Source: F23-B02 sp963613665
Lineage (GTDB): Bacteria; Bacillota; Clostridia; Oscillospirales; Oscillospiraceae
NCBI GenBank assembly: GCA_963613665.1
Contig: CAVEAL010000014.1
Coordinates: 1-64,000, forward strand
DNA length: 64,000 nucleotides
Direction: 5' to 3'
Position 1 is the stretch's first letter. The number at the start of each line of letters is the position of its first letter. Below are positions 1 through 8,640 of this stretch, piece after piece. The position numbers and the translations under genes were made by a program. The notes under the pieces were generated by a model, which was given only the letters and a program-made list of their open reading frames with translations, made no database searches and had not been told where the DNA came from.

Positions 1-80
1 TCGGCACCGCCTGCGGGTATGCAAGGCCTATATCCTCGCTGGCCGAGCACAGCAGTATTCGTTCACCTCCTTCGGGCATG

Positions 81-115
81 AGAAAAGCCCCACGGGATTT
101 GACTCCCATGAGGCT
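81..115 (-). terminator. Rho-independent terminator, minus strand
   Basis: Read on the minus strand, a 12-bp stem (plus 104-115 with 86-97, two G-U pairs) with a six-base loop is followed by a T run (plus 83-86). It lies just downstream of the primase fragment ending at 126 and probably closes that unit. A GGAGGT-like ribosome binding site follows at about 65-71 on the minus strand, so another gene may begin off the left edge. Confidence 0.65.
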
Positions 116-125
116 CGTCTTCATT

Positions 126-626
126 CTACTTTGCTATTGTAATCATACCACAGGTCAACAGTGCCATACTGTGCCAAACCGTGCCAACTTTCAGTCCGGG
201 ACGATAAAATTCTGCAAAGCCGCTCCGTGTATGCGATGTACCGTGCGGAGGGATACATTTCTGTGCTGAGTTTACCGGAATCAGAAAATAGCCCAGAATT
301 TCCTGTATCAGTGCGACCTGCTCCATATCGCCGCCCATTGACTCTGCAAGAAACTTCTTAAACAGCGGGCAGTCGGCGCTCGTATCATAGGTTACGTTCA
401 GCTGCACCGTAGAATAATAATCCGGGGTATGCTGCGTCAGCGTATCCTCAAGCACGTTGTACAGACCATTCCGTATATTGATGATGTAAGGGTTTGCGTT
501 CAGCTCCCGGATATCCCGCTGTACCAGCAGCCGCCATTGCTTCTCTGCATCCACGATCTGCGACATCTTCGTCTCTCTGACCAGCATTTTCTCCTGCACA
601 AGCCGCTGTGCTTCCATCTCGGACAT
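126..626 (-). pseudogene. Fragment of phage/plasmid D5-type (P4 family) primase-helicase
   Basis: The predicted 166-residue product carries a D5_N-like segment in its middle: NPYIINIRNGLYNVLED, then CPLFKKFLAESMGGD and IQEILGYFLIPV. In intact P4/D5 primase-helicases this segment is followed at once by a Walker A ATPase loop. Here the homology stops at about residue 123 and is replaced by unrelated sequence ending in a stop, so the helicase domain is gone. The 5' end joins abruptly to the methyltransferase remnant that begins near 630 on the other strand. What is seen is a truncated internal piece. I infer a relic of an integrated phage, plasmid or conjugative element. Confidence 0.7.
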
Positions 627-629
627 CTC

Positions 630-896
630 GACATGCGTGTGGAGTTCTCATTGGAGAATATGGATATGTCCGGATTCCAGAAGGGCACAACATATCCGCA
701 GATCAAGGAGTATGTGCAGGAGCATAGCGGATTGAAGGTATCTTCTCTGTATATTTCTCGGGTGAAGTGAAAATGTGGACTGGATGTTGTACAAAACTAT
801 AATCTGTCCAAGAAAGAGAATGCCAAGCAGCCCCAATGCCCGCCGGAGAAAGAAAAAGCAATCAAGGAAGCATTGCAGCACTTCGGAGTGATATAA
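630..896 (+). pseudogene. C-terminal remnant of RlmD/RumA-type 23S rRNA (uracil-5-)-methyltransferase with in-frame stop
   Basis: Reading from 633 in one frame gives a tail often seen on clostridial RumA-type methyltransferases: GFQKGTTYPQIKEYV, HSGLKVSSLYISRVK, then, after an in-frame TGA at 768-770, KCGLDVVQNYNLSKKENAKQ and CPPEKEKAIKEALQHFGVI with a proper TAA at 894-896. The stop replaces one codon without a frameshift. The catalytic SAM-binding domain, which would lie upstream, is absent because the sequence joins the antisense of the primase fragment at about 628. The remnant cannot be functional alone. Assignment is from remembered family sequence and is fairly secure. Confidence 0.65.
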
Positions 897-922
897 AGGC
901 TGATAGATTAGCACAGACGAAC

Positions 923-960
923 AGTGCCCATCGATTTTCAAAATCGGTGGGCACTACTTT
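923..960 (+). terminator. Terminator-like hairpin after the methyltransferase remnant
   Basis: Inverted repeat 923-938 with 940-955 (AGTGCCCATCGATTTT with one mismatch-type G-U pair in its partner), followed by ACTTT. It sits 26 bases after the TAA of the RlmD-like remnant on the same strand and is probably its original terminator. Confidence 0.6.
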
Positions 961-987
961 ATGCATTTATGATTACTTCACTGCGCT

Positions 988-1179
988 GTGGAGCTGTATG
1001 TTCATCCAAATAGCGCCACAATTTTGGAAATGGTGTGCGGCGGGAAAGTTATCCTTGACTTTGATCAGTCGGCAAGGCAGTTGACAACCAAGAGAGTATC
1101 TTTCCTGATACTGGGCATCTTCATGTACACAGCGGCTGTGTTTGGCGTTACCAAATTTCTGAGAAAAGAAGTCTACTAA
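988..1179 (+). CDS. Small membrane protein or gene fragment, function unknown
   Basis: A 63-codon frame beginning GTG whose product has one hydrophobic stretch at about residues 38-54 (VSFLILGIFMYTAAVFGV) and a short basic tail. There is no clear ribosome binding site before the GTG, and the frame sits among broken genes, so it may be the 3' end of a longer membrane protein whose start was lost. I do not recognise the family. Confidence 0.25.
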   Translation: MELYVHPNSATILEMVCGGKVILDFDQSARQLTTKRVSFLILGIFMYTAAVFGVTKFLRKEVY

Positions 1180-1273
1180 ATCAATATCTCCATTCTTTAT
1201 ATCACGACATCATGTGCTTTTTGAGAGGGGAAAGGAATGGATGTAAAAAGAAAGGATATTTAGGTAGAATCGG
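1180..1273. other. Junction between mobile-element debris and the acyl-CoA island
   Basis: This gap holds an eight-codon frame at 1237-1263 (MDVKRKDI) preceded by a good GAGAGGGG ribosome binding site. It looks like the start of a gene cut off by the boundary of the adjoining island. No terminator for the 1274 gene is visible here. Confidence 0.3.
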
Positions 1274-2728
1274 TCACGCAGCTTCTGCCGGCTGCGCTGC
1301 GGCCTTGTTTTCCGGGAGTTCCTTCTGCGCATCCAGATATTTCTGGTAGCCGTCGGAGACCTTCTGCTTGCTCATGAGCGTGAGCGGGACAAGCACGGCA
1401 AGGCACACCAGCGCGCCGGGCCACAGCGGCGCCACACCAAAGGGACTGCCGGCAAAAAACCAGACGGCTGCCGTCAGACCGCCGAGCAGCATCGACCAGA
1501 AGGCGGAGCGGCTGTTGACGCGCGGCCAGACCAGCGCGGCGAGCAGGACGATGCCGACGATCGAGCGGATCTGGAATGCGCCGAGCATCTGGTTGAGTAT
1601 GGACTTCGCGCCCAGACCGAGCCAGGTGCCGAGGATACCGGCGATCACGATTACGACGTAGGAAAAGCGCATCTGCTGCTTTTCCGTTGCGTCCGGCTTG
1701 ACTATAATGCGGTAAAAATCCTTGGTGAACGTGCCGGAGATGACCATCAGCAGGGATGGCGCCGTCGACCAGATCGCAGCGATGATAGCCATGCTGACAA
1801 GGCCACTGTACACCGGACCGATGCTGTCTGCCATGCGGTAAAGGGCGTTGCTGGCAACGATATCCGGCATGGTCGCCTTCGCGCAGACACCGATCATGGC
1901 AGGCATCAGTGCAAACGGGATCGTCAGAAGGCCTGCAATGAACATGCCGCCGTTGGCGCTGCGCCGGTTTTTTGCACCGAAAAGTGCGTTGGTCACATTG
2001 GACGAGGCGAGGAAGGAAATCGCAGAGCCGAGCGCGCTGGCGACTACAGTCATCCAGTCATCGCCAATGACATTGAAGTAATTTGCCGGGAGTTCCATGC
2101 GCAGGCTGCCCATTCCGCCTGCTTTGGAGATGGACATGACGGTGACGATGCCCATGCCGACGATCATGACGCCGGTGTGCACGACACCGATCCACGACAC
2201 GCCGACCATGCCGCCGAAAATCGTCACGAGCACGAACAGCGCCGTGATGCACCAGGCGACCAGCGTCTGATCCAGCCCCAGCATCGGTGCCAGAATGGAT
2301 GCGGCAGCCGGAGCCTGCAGCGAGAAAAAGATCAGGTAAGCGAGTGCAACGACGATAATCATCACGACGCGCACCTTCTGCCCGAACATGGCCGCATAGC
2401 ATTCCGGGATCGTCATGGCGTGATATTTTGCCGCCATGGAGCGATAGAATTTTGATACTGTGAACGGAATTAAAAAGCAGCCGAGACCCAAGCCCCAGTT
2501 TGCCCAGACAGCGGTGGAAAGGCCGCCAGAAAATCCGTTTCCGGCCACGCCGATGGTACCGGCGCCGGCAACGATCTCGGAAAACAGCAGCGTTGCCACG
2601 ACGATGATAGGCATGGAGCGGTTTGCGGTGTAAAACGACTCCGTGTTAGCTTTTGCGCGCTTGGCAAAGTAGAACGAGACGAGCGCGGTGAGAAGAATAT
2701 AGCCAAAAACCATTACAATCTGAATCAT
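1274..2728 (-). CDS. Sodium:solute symporter family (SSS) transporter
   Basis: A 484-residue inner-membrane protein with about 12-13 hydrophobic segments, the length and pattern of the SSS family that moves organic solutes inward with sodium. The family signature is visible early (ATLLFSEIVAGAGTIGVAG near residues 45-63), and the later STAPSLLMVISGTFTKDFY stretch corresponds to the conserved segment carrying the second sodium site. I place the start at the ATG at 2728, preceded by GAAAGG; a longer upstream frame lacks family homology. It is the last gene of the acyl-CoA island, so it is likely to import the substrate, perhaps a carboxylate or a quaternary ammonium compound. The exact substrate cannot be read from sequence. 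Confidence 0.85.
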   Translation of the reverse strand: MIQIVMVFGYILLTALVSFYFAKRAKANTESFYTANRSMPIIVVATLLFSEIVAGAGTIGVAGNGFSGGLSTAVWANWGLGLGCFLIPFTVSKFYRSMAAKYHAMTIPECYAAMFGQKVRVVMIIVVALAYLIFFSLQAPAAASILAPMLGLDQTLVAWCITALFVLVTIFGGMVGVSWIGVVHTGVMIVGMGIVTVMSISKAGGMGSLRMELPANYFNVIGDDWMTVVASALGSAISFLASSNVTNALFGAKNRRSANGGMFIAGLLTIPFALMPAMIGVCAKATMPDIVASNALYRMADSIGPVYSGLVSMAIIAAIWSTAPSLLMVISGTFTKDFYRIIVKPDATEKQQMRFSYVVIVIAGILGTWLGLGAKSILNQMLGAFQIRSIVGIVLLAALVWPRVNSRSAFWSMLLGGLTAAVWFFAGSPFGVAPLWPGALVCLAVLVPLTLMSKQKVSDGYQKYLDAQKELPENKAAAQPAEAA

Positions 2729-2807
2729 GATCAAAAACCTTTCAGACACTTGCGGCCGCGCGCAAACACGCAGATCCAGCAAAGCGCTTGCATTTGTATT
2801 ATGGAGC

Positions 2808-3476
2808 TTACAGTATCCGGATGTCTTTTGAAAGAGAAAAATCAAACGCAATCAAGCGTTTCAGCTCGGTGGGCGTCCGTCCTGAGACGATCGCTTCGAG
2901 CACAAATCGGCCGTCACAGCGGTGGAAAACCGCATTTTCTGTGATGACATAGTCGGCACAGCCGCGGCTCGTGATCGGCAGCGTGCACGTTTTCACCATT
3001 TTCGGCGCACCGGATGGTGTGCATTGTGTCATGGCCACAGCGAGCGTTCCGGCACTGGCGGCAAGGTCCATGGCGCCGCCGACGCCGAGCAGCCGGCCGG
3101 GCAGCGTCCAGTTTGCAACGTCTCCGTCCTCGCTCACCTCAAATGCGCCGAGCACGACCAAATCAAGGTGCCCGCCGCGAATCAGGGCGAACGAAGCGCT
3201 GAGATCAAAATATGAGCACCCGACCGTCTCGGTTGCGGGCTGCATGGCAGCGTTTACAAGCGCTGGGTCCGCATACTGTATGTCAGCCAGAGGCCCGAGC
3301 CCGAGCATGCCGTTTTCCGCATGAATGTAGATATCTTTGCGTGTGACGAATTCACACGCCATCGTGGGGATGCCGATGCCGAGGTTCACGACCAGCGGTC
3401 CGGGACGGAACCGCTCAAGAAACCAGGCAGTATTCTGCGCGACACGGTGGCTGATAGGATCGGTCTGCAGCGCCAT
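2808..3476 (-). CDS. Class I CoA-transferase, beta subunit
   Basis: A 222-residue subunit of the AtoA/ScoB/PcaJ type. It carries the hallmark NLGIGIPTMA near residues 31-40 and the catalytic motif HAENGMLGLGP, where Glu54 forms the covalent glutamyl-CoA intermediate. With the alpha subunit encoded one base upstream it should exchange CoA between a small acyl-CoA donor and a free carboxylic acid. The ATG at 3476 is chosen because GGAGG lies nine bases before it; a TTG further upstream would overlap the alpha gene. The acid used cannot be deduced, but 3-oxoacids or short fatty acids are usual for the family. Confidence 0.88.
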   Translation of the reverse strand: MALQTDPISHRVAQNTAWFLERFRPGPLVVNLGIGIPTMACEFVTRKDIYIHAENGMLGLGPLADIQYADPALVNAAMQPATETVGCSYFDLSASFALIRGGHLDLVVLGAFEVSEDGDVANWTLPGRLLGVGGAMDLAASAGTLAVAMTQCTPSGAPKMVKTCTLPITSRGCADYVITENAVFHRCDGRFVLEAIVSGRTPTELKRLIAFDFSLSKDIRIL

Positions 3477-3477
3477 A

Positions 3478-4137
3478 TCATTGCACCTCCACAAGGTGGC
3501 CTACGAAGAGGTGCGGCGTTTCGATACGCTCAGGATCCAGATGACCCGCCGGAACGATCTCCCCCACCTGCGCGATCACAGTTCTGGCTGCTGTCGCCAT
3601 CATGGGATTGAAATTGCGCGCCGTCTTACGGTAGACAAGGTTGCCGAGCGTATCCGCCTGCGCGGCGCAGATCAGCGCCACATCCGCCTGAAGCGCACGC
3701 TCCATGACATAGGGCCTCCCGTCAAAGATGCGTGTCTCCTTCCCTGCCGCCAGCTCGGTGCCGACTGCGGTCGGCGTGAAGTAGGCCGGGATGCCGGCGC
3801 CGCCCGCGCGGATCGACTCGATCAGCGTGCCCAGCGGCAGGAGCGTTACCTGCAGCTTTCCCTGGTAATACTGACGCGCGACCTCCGGGTTGCGGTTGTA
3901 GTGCGTGCCGATGAGTTCGCGCACCTGACCGTTGTACAGCAGGCGGCCGAGTCCGTGCTCGGGTCCGCTGCCGAGGCCGCAGGAAATGATGGTCAGATCC
4001 CGCAGGCCGCTGTCAGCCAGAGCTTCGACCAGCGCAGAGGGGAGTCCCGCACCGCCGAAGCCGCCGATCATGATGCGGTCACCGCTGTGCACAAGCGCCA
4101 TCGCCTGCGCAAGTGTGCAGTTTTTCCCTGTGTGCAT
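3478..4137 (-). CDS. Class I CoA-transferase, alpha subunit
   Basis: A 219-residue AtoD/ScoA/PcaI-like subunit. The glycine-rich CoA-binding segment GGFGGAGLPSALVEAL lies at about residues 25-40, and the late motif GNLVYRKTARNFNPMMATAA is typical of the SCOT-type alpha chain. The start at 4137 is supported by GGAGG 11 bases upstream. The stop lies one base before the beta subunit start, so the two are translationally coupled. In the island this enzyme may activate the incoming acid or recycle CoA from the final product. Confidence 0.88.
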   Translation of the reverse strand: MHTGKNCTLAQAMALVHSGDRIMIGGFGGAGLPSALVEALADSGLRDLTIISCGLGSGPEHGLGRLLYNGQVRELIGTHYNRNPEVARQYYQGKLQVTLLPLGTLIESIRAGGAGIPAYFTPTAVGTELAAGKETRIFDGRPYVMERALQADVALICAAQADTLGNLVYRKTARNFNPMMATAARTVIAQVGEIVPAGHLDPERIETPHLFVGHLVEVQ

Positions 4138-4212
4138 CCTGCGGTGTCCTCCTTTGCGGTATATACTTGAAGTGCGCTTCCCTGCCCTTTCATCTGCTGG
4201 GGGATGCAGCAA

Positions 4213-4695
4213 TCAGGCGGTCTCCTCGTCGCGCTTTGTTTTGATCATAAGCACGGAATCGTACTGCAGGACGGTCACGTCGTTCTGGTTAATGACGTCC
4301 GTGTGCCGGGTGAGGATCGCATACTGCGGCTTGGAGGTGATGCGCTTGTCGGTGATTGTCGTCACGTTATGGATCGTGTCGCCGAAAAAGACCGGTGCAG
4401 TGTCTTTGATGTGGTTCTGCTCAAGCGAAGCGACGACGCTGCTCTTGAACAGGCCGGTAAGCGAATTGAGGCCGTATGAGATCGCGAGCGTCAGCATGCC
4501 GTGCGCGATGGGCTTGCCCCAGCGGGACTTTTCGGCATAGGCGCGGCTGGTGTGCAGCTCAACATAGTCGCCGGTCAGCCCGGCGAAGAGCATCACGTCC
4601 GCTTCCGTGATCGTGCGCGACGGCGTCACGTAGGTGTCGCCGATCTGCAGATCGTCATAGTACAGGCTGTGATCGTAGGCAATGGGATTGCTCAT
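4213..4695 (-). CDS. MaoC-like (R)-specific enoyl-CoA hydratase/dehydratase
   Basis: A 160-residue single hot-dog-fold protein of the MaoC family. The catalytic Asp43 and His48 sit in TGDYVELHTSRAYAE, matching the usual D-x4-H pair, and are followed by the conserved IAHGML at about residues 63-68. Such enzymes add water to, or remove it from, enoyl-CoA thioesters. The island also has a crotonase-type hydratase, so two hydration steps or two stereochemistries may be needed. The length fits a one-domain enzyme of this family. The start at 4695 is the first ATG; a short AAGGAG-type ribosome binding site precedes it. Confidence 0.8.
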   Translation of the reverse strand: MSNPIAYDHSLYYDDLQIGDTYVTPSRTITEADVMLFAGLTGDYVELHTSRAYAEKSRWGKPIAHGMLTLAISYGLNSLTGLFKSSVVASLEQNHIKDTAPVFFGDTIHNVTTITDKRITSKPQYAILTRHTDVINQNDVTVLQYDSVLMIKTKRDEETA

Positions 4696-4727
4696 AGTCG
4701 TATACTCCTTTTCGTATGACGGTGTGT

Positions 4728-5933
4728 TTATTTGACGATGCCGTCAGTCTTGAGCGCGGCGATCTGCTCGTCGGAGTAGTGCATGGCCTTGAGGACCTCG
4801 TCCGTGTTCTCGCCGAGCGTGGGCGCCTTCTTGAACTCGATATTACCGGCAGAGGCGGACTTGATGGGGATCATCGGCATGACGACCTTGTTGCCGTTGC
4901 CATAGGTGATCTCGCGCATGTAGTCGTTCTCGAGCGCCTGCGGATCCTTGTGCAGGTCTTTGTAGTGGCGGACATAGGCCGCGGTGATGTCCTTTTCTTC
5001 AAAGCGGCGCATGATCTCGGTCGAGTCGATTTTCGCAAACGCGTCATCAAGGATCCGGATCATGTCCGCGCGGTTTTTGAGCATGGTGATGGAATCCTGG
5101 AAGCGCGGGTCGTCGATGTATTCCGGGATCTCCAGCTGCGTGAACACTTCCTTGAAGTAGCGGTCATACTGCATGACCCAGAGTGTGACCCACTCGCCGT
5201 CCTTGCATTTATAGCTGGTGTTGAAAGGCTTGACGCTAAGACGCTTTTTCGGATACGCGTCATCGAAGCGGGGCTGGGTGATGATTGCCGGCATGGCGCA
5301 CATCCACGTGGCAGCGCCGTAGAGCGAGACCTCGATCAGGTCGCCCTTGCCGGTGCGTTTGGCGTTGAGCAGCGCCATGAGCACGCCGGCGAACAGTGTC
5401 GTGCCGGTGAAGATATCGCCGCCGCTCGGGGGCGGAACCATCGGATAGCCGCTCTCCTCCACTGCGTCTCTGGCGAGACCGGAGTTGGTGAAGAATGCCA
5501 CGCCGTCAAAGCCGGGCTTGGCAGCATCGGGCCCCTTTGTGCCGTAGCCGGTCAGCATGCCGTATACGAGTTTGGGGAAGCGGTCCTTGAGCGAATCATA
5601 GTCGATACCCAGGCGCTGGAGGCCCTGCGGGCGCGTGTTGGTGATGAAGGCATCTGCGTCTTCGAGCATTTCAAACAGGACTTCTTTGCCCTTTGGATCC
5701 TTCAGGTCCAGGCAAATGCACTTTTTGTGCGCGTTGAAGACGTCAAACAGTTCATTCTCTTCATCATTTGCAGGCACATTGTTCGACGGGCCGTGAAAGC
5801 GCCACGGATCGCCCTTCAAACCCTCAATCTGGATGACCTCTGCGCCAAATTCGCTGAAGTAGCGCGTCGTCGTCGTGCCGGCCACGAAATTGCACAGAGA
5901 GATGATCTTAATACCTTCCAAGGGCAGACTCAT
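4728..5933 (-). CDS. Class III (CaiB/BaiF family) CoA-transferase, copy 1
   Basis: A 401-residue member of the formyl-CoA transferase/CaiB family, which moves CoA between acids through an aspartyl-CoA intermediate. The likely catalytic Asp143 lies in PGFDGVAFFTNSG, where the family keeps GFD. Typical landmarks include LDLKDPKGKE near residue 75 and the late APTLGENTDEVL motif. A second, divergent copy lies at 13005-14207. In carnitine and bile-acid pathways such an enzyme passes CoA from product to new substrate, saving ATP, and I infer the same role here. Confidence 0.88.
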   Translation of the reverse strand: MSLPLEGIKIISLCNFVAGTTTTRYFSEFGAEVIQIEGLKGDPWRFHGPSNNVPANDEENELFDVFNAHKKCICLDLKDPKGKEVLFEMLEDADAFITNTRPQGLQRLGIDYDSLKDRFPKLVYGMLTGYGTKGPDAAKPGFDGVAFFTNSGLARDAVEESGYPMVPPPSGGDIFTGTTLFAGVLMALLNAKRTGKGDLIEVSLYGAATWMCAMPAIITQPRFDDAYPKKRLSVKPFNTSYKCKDGEWVTLWVMQYDRYFKEVFTQLEIPEYIDDPRFQDSITMLKNRADMIRILDDAFAKIDSTEIMRRFEEKDITAAYVRHYKDLHKDPQALENDYMREITYGNGNKVVMPMIPIKSASAGNIEFKKAPTLGENTDEVLKAMHYSDEQIAALKTDGIVK

Positions 5934-5987
5934 AATCAGTTATCCTCCTTTTCAATAATGCAGCGGCGTACCGCTTTGGCTGTTGCT

Positions 5988-6986
5988 TCAAACGCTTCTC
6001 TTTTTGATTTCCGTAATCAGCGCCGGAAGCAGGCTGGTGAAATCGGTGACTGCGCCGCAGTCAGAATAATCGAAGATCGCGGCGCTGCGGTCGCGGTTGA
6101 CGCTGATGATGCACGCTGCGCCCTGCATGCCGACCTTGTACTGCGCGGCACCGGACACGGCAAGGTTGATCATCAGCTCCGGCTTTACGGTCAGACCGGA
6201 CTGACCGATCTGCACGCTGTGCGGCAGCAGGCCGCTCTCGATGAGCGGACGCGAGCCGCAGACCTGACCGCCGAGCAACCGTGCAAGCTCCTGCATCTGC
6301 TCGATCTGGGCCTGTGTCTTGACGCCGCGGCCGCCGCTGACGAGCACGCGCGCTCTGTCGGCACCGGTGTCGCTGCCGGACTTGGCATTCTTGCTCATGC
6401 ATTCGTACTGCGGGTCAGGCGTGACGGTGACGGCCGTCTCGATGATAACGCCGCTGCGCGCCGCGTCGGAGGCGAGCGGCTGGAACATCTGCTCATGCAC
6501 GGTGGCCATCTGCGGACGCTTTTCCCGGATGACGATGTGTGCGTGGATCTTGCCGCCGTAGCCGGGCGTCGTCTGGTAGAACTCGCCTTCCTCGTCAAAG
6601 CCGAGGTCGATCGCGTCGGCCGTCAGGCCGGTCTGCAGGCTGATCATCATGCGCGGGGCCAGATCACGGCCGATGCTGGTAGCGCCATAGAGCAGGATAG
6701 ACGGACGATATTCCTTCACCAGCTGCGTAAGCGCCTGCTGATAGGGTCTGGCGCTGTAAATGCCGAGCGCCGCGTTTTCGGCGACGATCACCTGATCCGC
6801 GCCGCGGGCGATGAGCGTGTACGCCAGCGCGCGCACGCTGCTGCCGAGCAGGACGGCTGTGACCGGCTCCTGGCAGTGCGTTTTAAGCTCCTGCGCCTTG
6901 GCGAGCAGCTCGAAAACCGTCTCGTGGATGACACCGTCACGCTGCTCAGCAAAGACCCAGATTCCATTATCACATTTGCTGTTCAT
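5988..6986 (-). CDS. etfA: Electron transfer flavoprotein, alpha subunit
   Basis: A 332-residue EtfA. The C-terminal FAD-binding domain begins around residue 210 with VSGGRGVKT and carries GQSGLTVKPELMINLAVSG followed by AAQYKVGMQGA, the region that normally contacts FAD. With EtfB it carries electrons to or from the acyl-CoA dehydrogenase encoded in the same unit. In anaerobes such a pair usually delivers electrons for reduction of an enoyl-CoA, or bifurcates them. The N-terminal domain is shorter than in ferredoxin-containing EtfA forms and has no extra Fe-S motif. The gene is 11 bases downstream of etfB. Confidence 0.9.
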   Translation of the reverse strand: MNSKCDNGIWVFAEQRDGVIHETVFELLAKAQELKTHCQEPVTAVLLGSSVRALAYTLIARGADQVIVAENAALGIYSARPYQQALTQLVKEYRPSILLYGATSIGRDLAPRMMISLQTGLTADAIDLGFDEEGEFYQTTPGYGGKIHAHIVIREKRPQMATVHEQMFQPLASDAARSGVIIETAVTVTPDPQYECMSKNAKSGSDTGADRARVLVSGGRGVKTQAQIEQMQELARLLGGQVCGSRPLIESGLLPHSVQIGQSGLTVKPELMINLAVSGAAQYKVGMQGAACIISVNRDRSAAIFDYSDCGAVTDFTSLLPALITEIKKRSV

Positions 6987-6997
6987 ACTGTTCTCCC

Positions 6998-7783
6998 TTA
7001 AATGAAATGTTTTTCTTTGAGCATATCGGCGATCTGGGATGCCATTTCAGCAGTGCTGCCGGTGACGTAGCACGTCTGCTTTTCGCTCTTGGGCGGCTGA
7101 AAGACCTTCTTCGTGACGGACGGCGAGCCGGGAATGCCGATCATTTCCGGGGCGGCTGCCAGTGCGGCGGCATCCCAGGTGACGATCTCCTTTTCTGTTG
7201 CGGCCAGAATGTTGCGCGGATCGGCATAGCGCGGGCGCTCGGGACTCTTGCACACGGACACGACGGCCGGAAGCTGTACGCGCACGTGCTCGACGGCGTC
7301 CTCCGTTTCGCGGTCGCAGTATGCCCAGCCGTCTTTCACGTCCAGCGACGTTGCGAGCGTGACCTGCGGGTAATCGAGGAAGGCCGCGACGGCCGGGCCG
7401 ACCTGAGCCGTGTCGCCGTCGTCGGAGTTGCGGCCGGCGATGATGAGATCGACGCCGCCGATCTTCTCGATCGCCTTTGCCAGTGTGTATGCCGTTGCAT
7501 AAGTGTCGGCACCGCCGAATGCGCGGTCAGAGAGCAGATATGCCTCGTCGCACGTATGGCTCAGCGCCTTGAACAGTACGCGGGTCGCCTGCGGCGGGCC
7601 CATGGTGATGGCTGCAATGGTCGCGCCGTATTTCTCCTTGAGCGCCACGGCCGTATCCAGCACCGTCGCGTCAACGGGATTGAGCTTGTTTTTTACGCCA
7701 TCACGCATCAGATTGCCGGTCCTGGGATCCAGCTTTACGGTATCCGTATCCGGGATCTGTTTGATCAGAATTGCGATTTTCAC
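6998..7783 (-). CDS. etfB: Electron transfer flavoprotein, beta subunit
   Basis: A 261-residue EtfB beginning KIAILIKQIPDTD, a standard N-terminus. The nucleotide-binding stretch AGRNSDDGDTAQVGPAVA lies at about residues 118-135. I choose the GTG at 7783, with AAGGAG six bases before it; a longer upstream reading is strongly basic and has no family similarity. It forms the heterodimer with the EtfA encoded next. The NADH-binding signature that separates bifurcating from ordinary forms could not be judged by eye, so bifurcation remains possible but unproven. Confidence 0.9.
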   Translation of the reverse strand: MKIAILIKQIPDTDTVKLDPRTGNLMRDGVKNKLNPVDATVLDTAVALKEKYGATIAAITMGPPQATRVLFKALSHTCDEAYLLSDRAFGGADTYATAYTLAKAIEKIGGVDLIIAGRNSDDGDTAQVGPAVAAFLDYPQVTLATSLDVKDGWAYCDRETEDAVEHVRVQLPAVVSVCKSPERPRYADPRNILAATEKEIVTWDAAALAAAPEMIGIPGSPSVTKKVFQPPKSEKQTCYVTGSTAEMASQIADMLKEKHFI

Positions 7784-7823
7784 GTTTCTCTCCTTATCTT
7801 TTGCTGTGGGGTGGGTCTCGGGC

Positions 7824-8618
7824 TTATTTGCCCTGGAACTGCGGCTTGCGCTTTTCGACGAATGCCGTCGTGCCCTCTTTCTTGTCATCGGTGCCGAGCA
7901 GCATGCCGAAGGTCAGCTTCTCCAGATACATGGCGGTGTTCAGGTCGGCGTTGCTGCCCTCGAGGATGGCACGCTTGGCCAGCGCGAGTGACAGCGGCGC
8001 TTTCTTGATCATCCATCTTGCGACCTTGAGCGCCTCATCCATCAGCTGCTCCTGCGGAACGGCCTTCATGGCGAGGTTGCAGCGCACGGCCTCCTCCGCG
8101 TTCATGGAGTAGCCGGTCAGAATGAGCTGCTTTGCGATGCCCATGCCGCAGATGCGCGTCAGGCGCTGCGTGCCGCCAGCGCCGGGAATGACGCCGAGAC
8201 CGGCTTCCGGCAGGCCAACGGTCGCATTGTCGGACATGATGCGGATATCGCATGCCAGCGCGACTTCGAGGCCGCCGCCGAGCGCGTAGCCGTTGACGGC
8301 GGCGATGACGGGTTTGCGGTTTTTCTCAATAAGCTCCAGTGCCACCGGAAGCGCGATGCAGTCACGGTAGAGCGCCTGCATGGGCTGCAGCTGCATGACG
8401 TTGTTGATGTCGGCACCGGCGATGAATGCCTTTTCGCCGCTGCCGGTGATGATGCCGACTCGCAGCTCGTCGTTTTCATCGAGATACTTTGCGAAGTTGT
8501 ACAGGTCAGACCACGTTGCTGCGTTGAGTGCGTTCATGACCTCGGGGCGGCAGATCGTAAAGATCGCAACGCCGTCTTTTTCTTCCAGCGTAAAGTGCGT
8601 GAATGTCGGCTTATCCAT
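7824..8618 (-). CDS. Enoyl-CoA hydratase/isomerase (crotonase family)
   Basis: A 264-residue crotonase-fold enzyme close in size to CaiD. The oxyanion-hole segment AFIAGADINNV is present near residue 63, and both acidic residues used for water addition are visible: the Glu of GYALGGGLEVAL and the Glu of VGLPEAGLGVIPGAGG. This supports hydratase activity on an enoyl-CoA rather than a decarboxylase or hydrolase variant. It lies between the ligase and etfB with short spacers in the same unit. Confidence 0.88.
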   Translation of the reverse strand: MDKPTFTHFTLEEKDGVAIFTICRPEVMNALNAATWSDLYNFAKYLDENDELRVGIITGSGEKAFIAGADINNVMQLQPMQALYRDCIALPVALELIEKNRKPVIAAVNGYALGGGLEVALACDIRIMSDNATVGLPEAGLGVIPGAGGTQRLTRICGMGIAKQLILTGYSMNAEEAVRCNLAMKAVPQEQLMDEALKVARWMIKKAPLSLALAKRAILEGSNADLNTAMYLEKLTFGMLLGTDDKKEGTTAFVEKRKPQFQGK

Positions 8619-8640
8619 TTCTGTTCCTTCTTTCTGTAAG

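Noticed and set aside
1..124. A short partial frame on the minus strand running off the left edge (MKTSLMGVKSRGAF...)
   Set aside because: The stretch contains a clear terminator hairpin within it and has no ribosome binding site, so it is more likely non-coding.
126..626. Treating the primase frame as a functional gene
   Set aside because: The ATPase domain that defines the family is absent, the C-terminus is unrelated, and the 5' end abuts another broken gene.
1274..2728. Calling the SSS transporter a proline or pantothenate carrier
   Set aside because: The family signature is clear, but residues that set substrate choice cannot be judged by eye, and the context suggests an acid or betaine substrate.
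4716..7001. A 761-codon open frame on the plus strand
   Set aside because: It lies antisense to the CoA-transferase and etfA genes, which carry clear catalytic motifs and family lengths. GC-rich codons on the other strand leave this frame free of stops. The translation is not like any protein I know.
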